In this document: positions 63,881 to 64,000 of the stretch, piece by piece | Position numbering within the stretch: the stretch's first letter is position 1 | How the letters are laid out: every line of letters starts with the position of its first letter | NCBI GenBank assembly: GCA_018136815.1 | Contig: CM030944.1 | Location: 496,456-560,455 of the forward strand | Length of the DNA stretch: 64,000 nt | From: Isochrysis galbana | Lineage: Eukaryota > Haptophyta > Isochrysidales > Isochrysidaceae | Direction: 5' to 3' | Made by a program: the position numbers and the translations under genes | Notes under the pieces: generated by a model | The model's database searches: none | The model's input: the letters and a program-made list of their open reading frames with translations, nothing else | What the model was told of the DNA's origin: nothing

Positions 63881-64000
63881 GCGACGGCGAGAGACGTGCC
63901 CGTCCTCTCGCCCGGCACGCGCAGTCCGTTCTCTCCCTCCCCTGCCTCCCCTCTGCTCTGCGAATCTCTCTCTCTGCGTATCTCTATCCCCCCCTCCTAC

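Overview
This window looks like nuclear DNA of a GC-rich, intron-bearing eukaryotic microalga; the species cannot be named from the sequence. Most recognisable proteins become collinear with their families only after removing short GT-AG introns (about 70-375 nt). The products are eukaryotic: mitochondrial enzymes and assembly factors (methylmalonate-semialdehyde dehydrogenase, NDUFAF1/CIA30, SAM50, an RMND1-type DUF155 protein) and a Snf2 remodeller with PHD-like fingers. A CMP-Kdo synthetase fits an alga or plant with Kdo-containing surface glycans. A short exon at 38.3 kb has an ASAFAP-like plastid-targeting start, so a secondary-plastid alga (haptophyte, stramenopile or cryptophyte) is possible but unproven. 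A 100-N assembly gap lies at 54001-54100.

Layout. 0-2.6 kb: tail of a coiled-coil ORF and repeats. 2.6-4.6 kb (-): ALDH6A1-type dehydrogenase. 5-7.4 kb: LTR-element debris with a 417-bp direct duplication. 7.4-12.3 kb (-): Snf2 gene and probable downstream exons. 13.4-14.4 kb (+): hAT-type transposase remnant. 15.5-16.9 kb (-): KdsB. 17-20.5 kb: repeats carrying GC-rich gene fragments, including part of a cytochrome b561. 20.9-21.9 kb (-): SDR oxidoreductase, then about 1 kb of GA-rich minisatellite. 23.9-30.2 kb (+): a 2101-codon Ty3/gypsy chromovirus polyprotein that starts with a DNA-methyltransferase-like domain. 33.0-35.3 kb (-): DUF155/RMND1 gene. 36.9-37.7 kb: complete non-autonomous hAT-like element. 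39.1-40.6 kb (-): unknown Pro/Ala-rich protein. 42-44.4 kb: two inverted hAT dimerisation domains around a retroelement fragment. 45.8-46.5 kb (+): NDUFAF1. 48.0-51.3 kb: nested transposons (TIR element > hAT-like element > Ty1/copia > non-LTR fragment). 52.3-53.8 kb (+): GT25 glycosyltransferase. 54.4-55.4 kb (+): repeat-built ORF. 56.8-58.9 kb (-): SAM50. 60.9-64 kb: 3' part and LTR of a gypsy-like element, then repeats.

How the genes relate. The host genes are independent housekeeping loci, not a pathway cluster, though four act in mitochondria. They share one structural feature: most have a long CT-rich tract on the coding strand immediately upstream of the start codon. The rest is a dense transposon landscape with clear target-site duplications, so insertion order can be read directly. 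The most unusual object is the chromovirus joining a cytosine-methyltransferase-like domain to protease, reverse transcriptase, RNase H, integrase and chromodomain in one frame.
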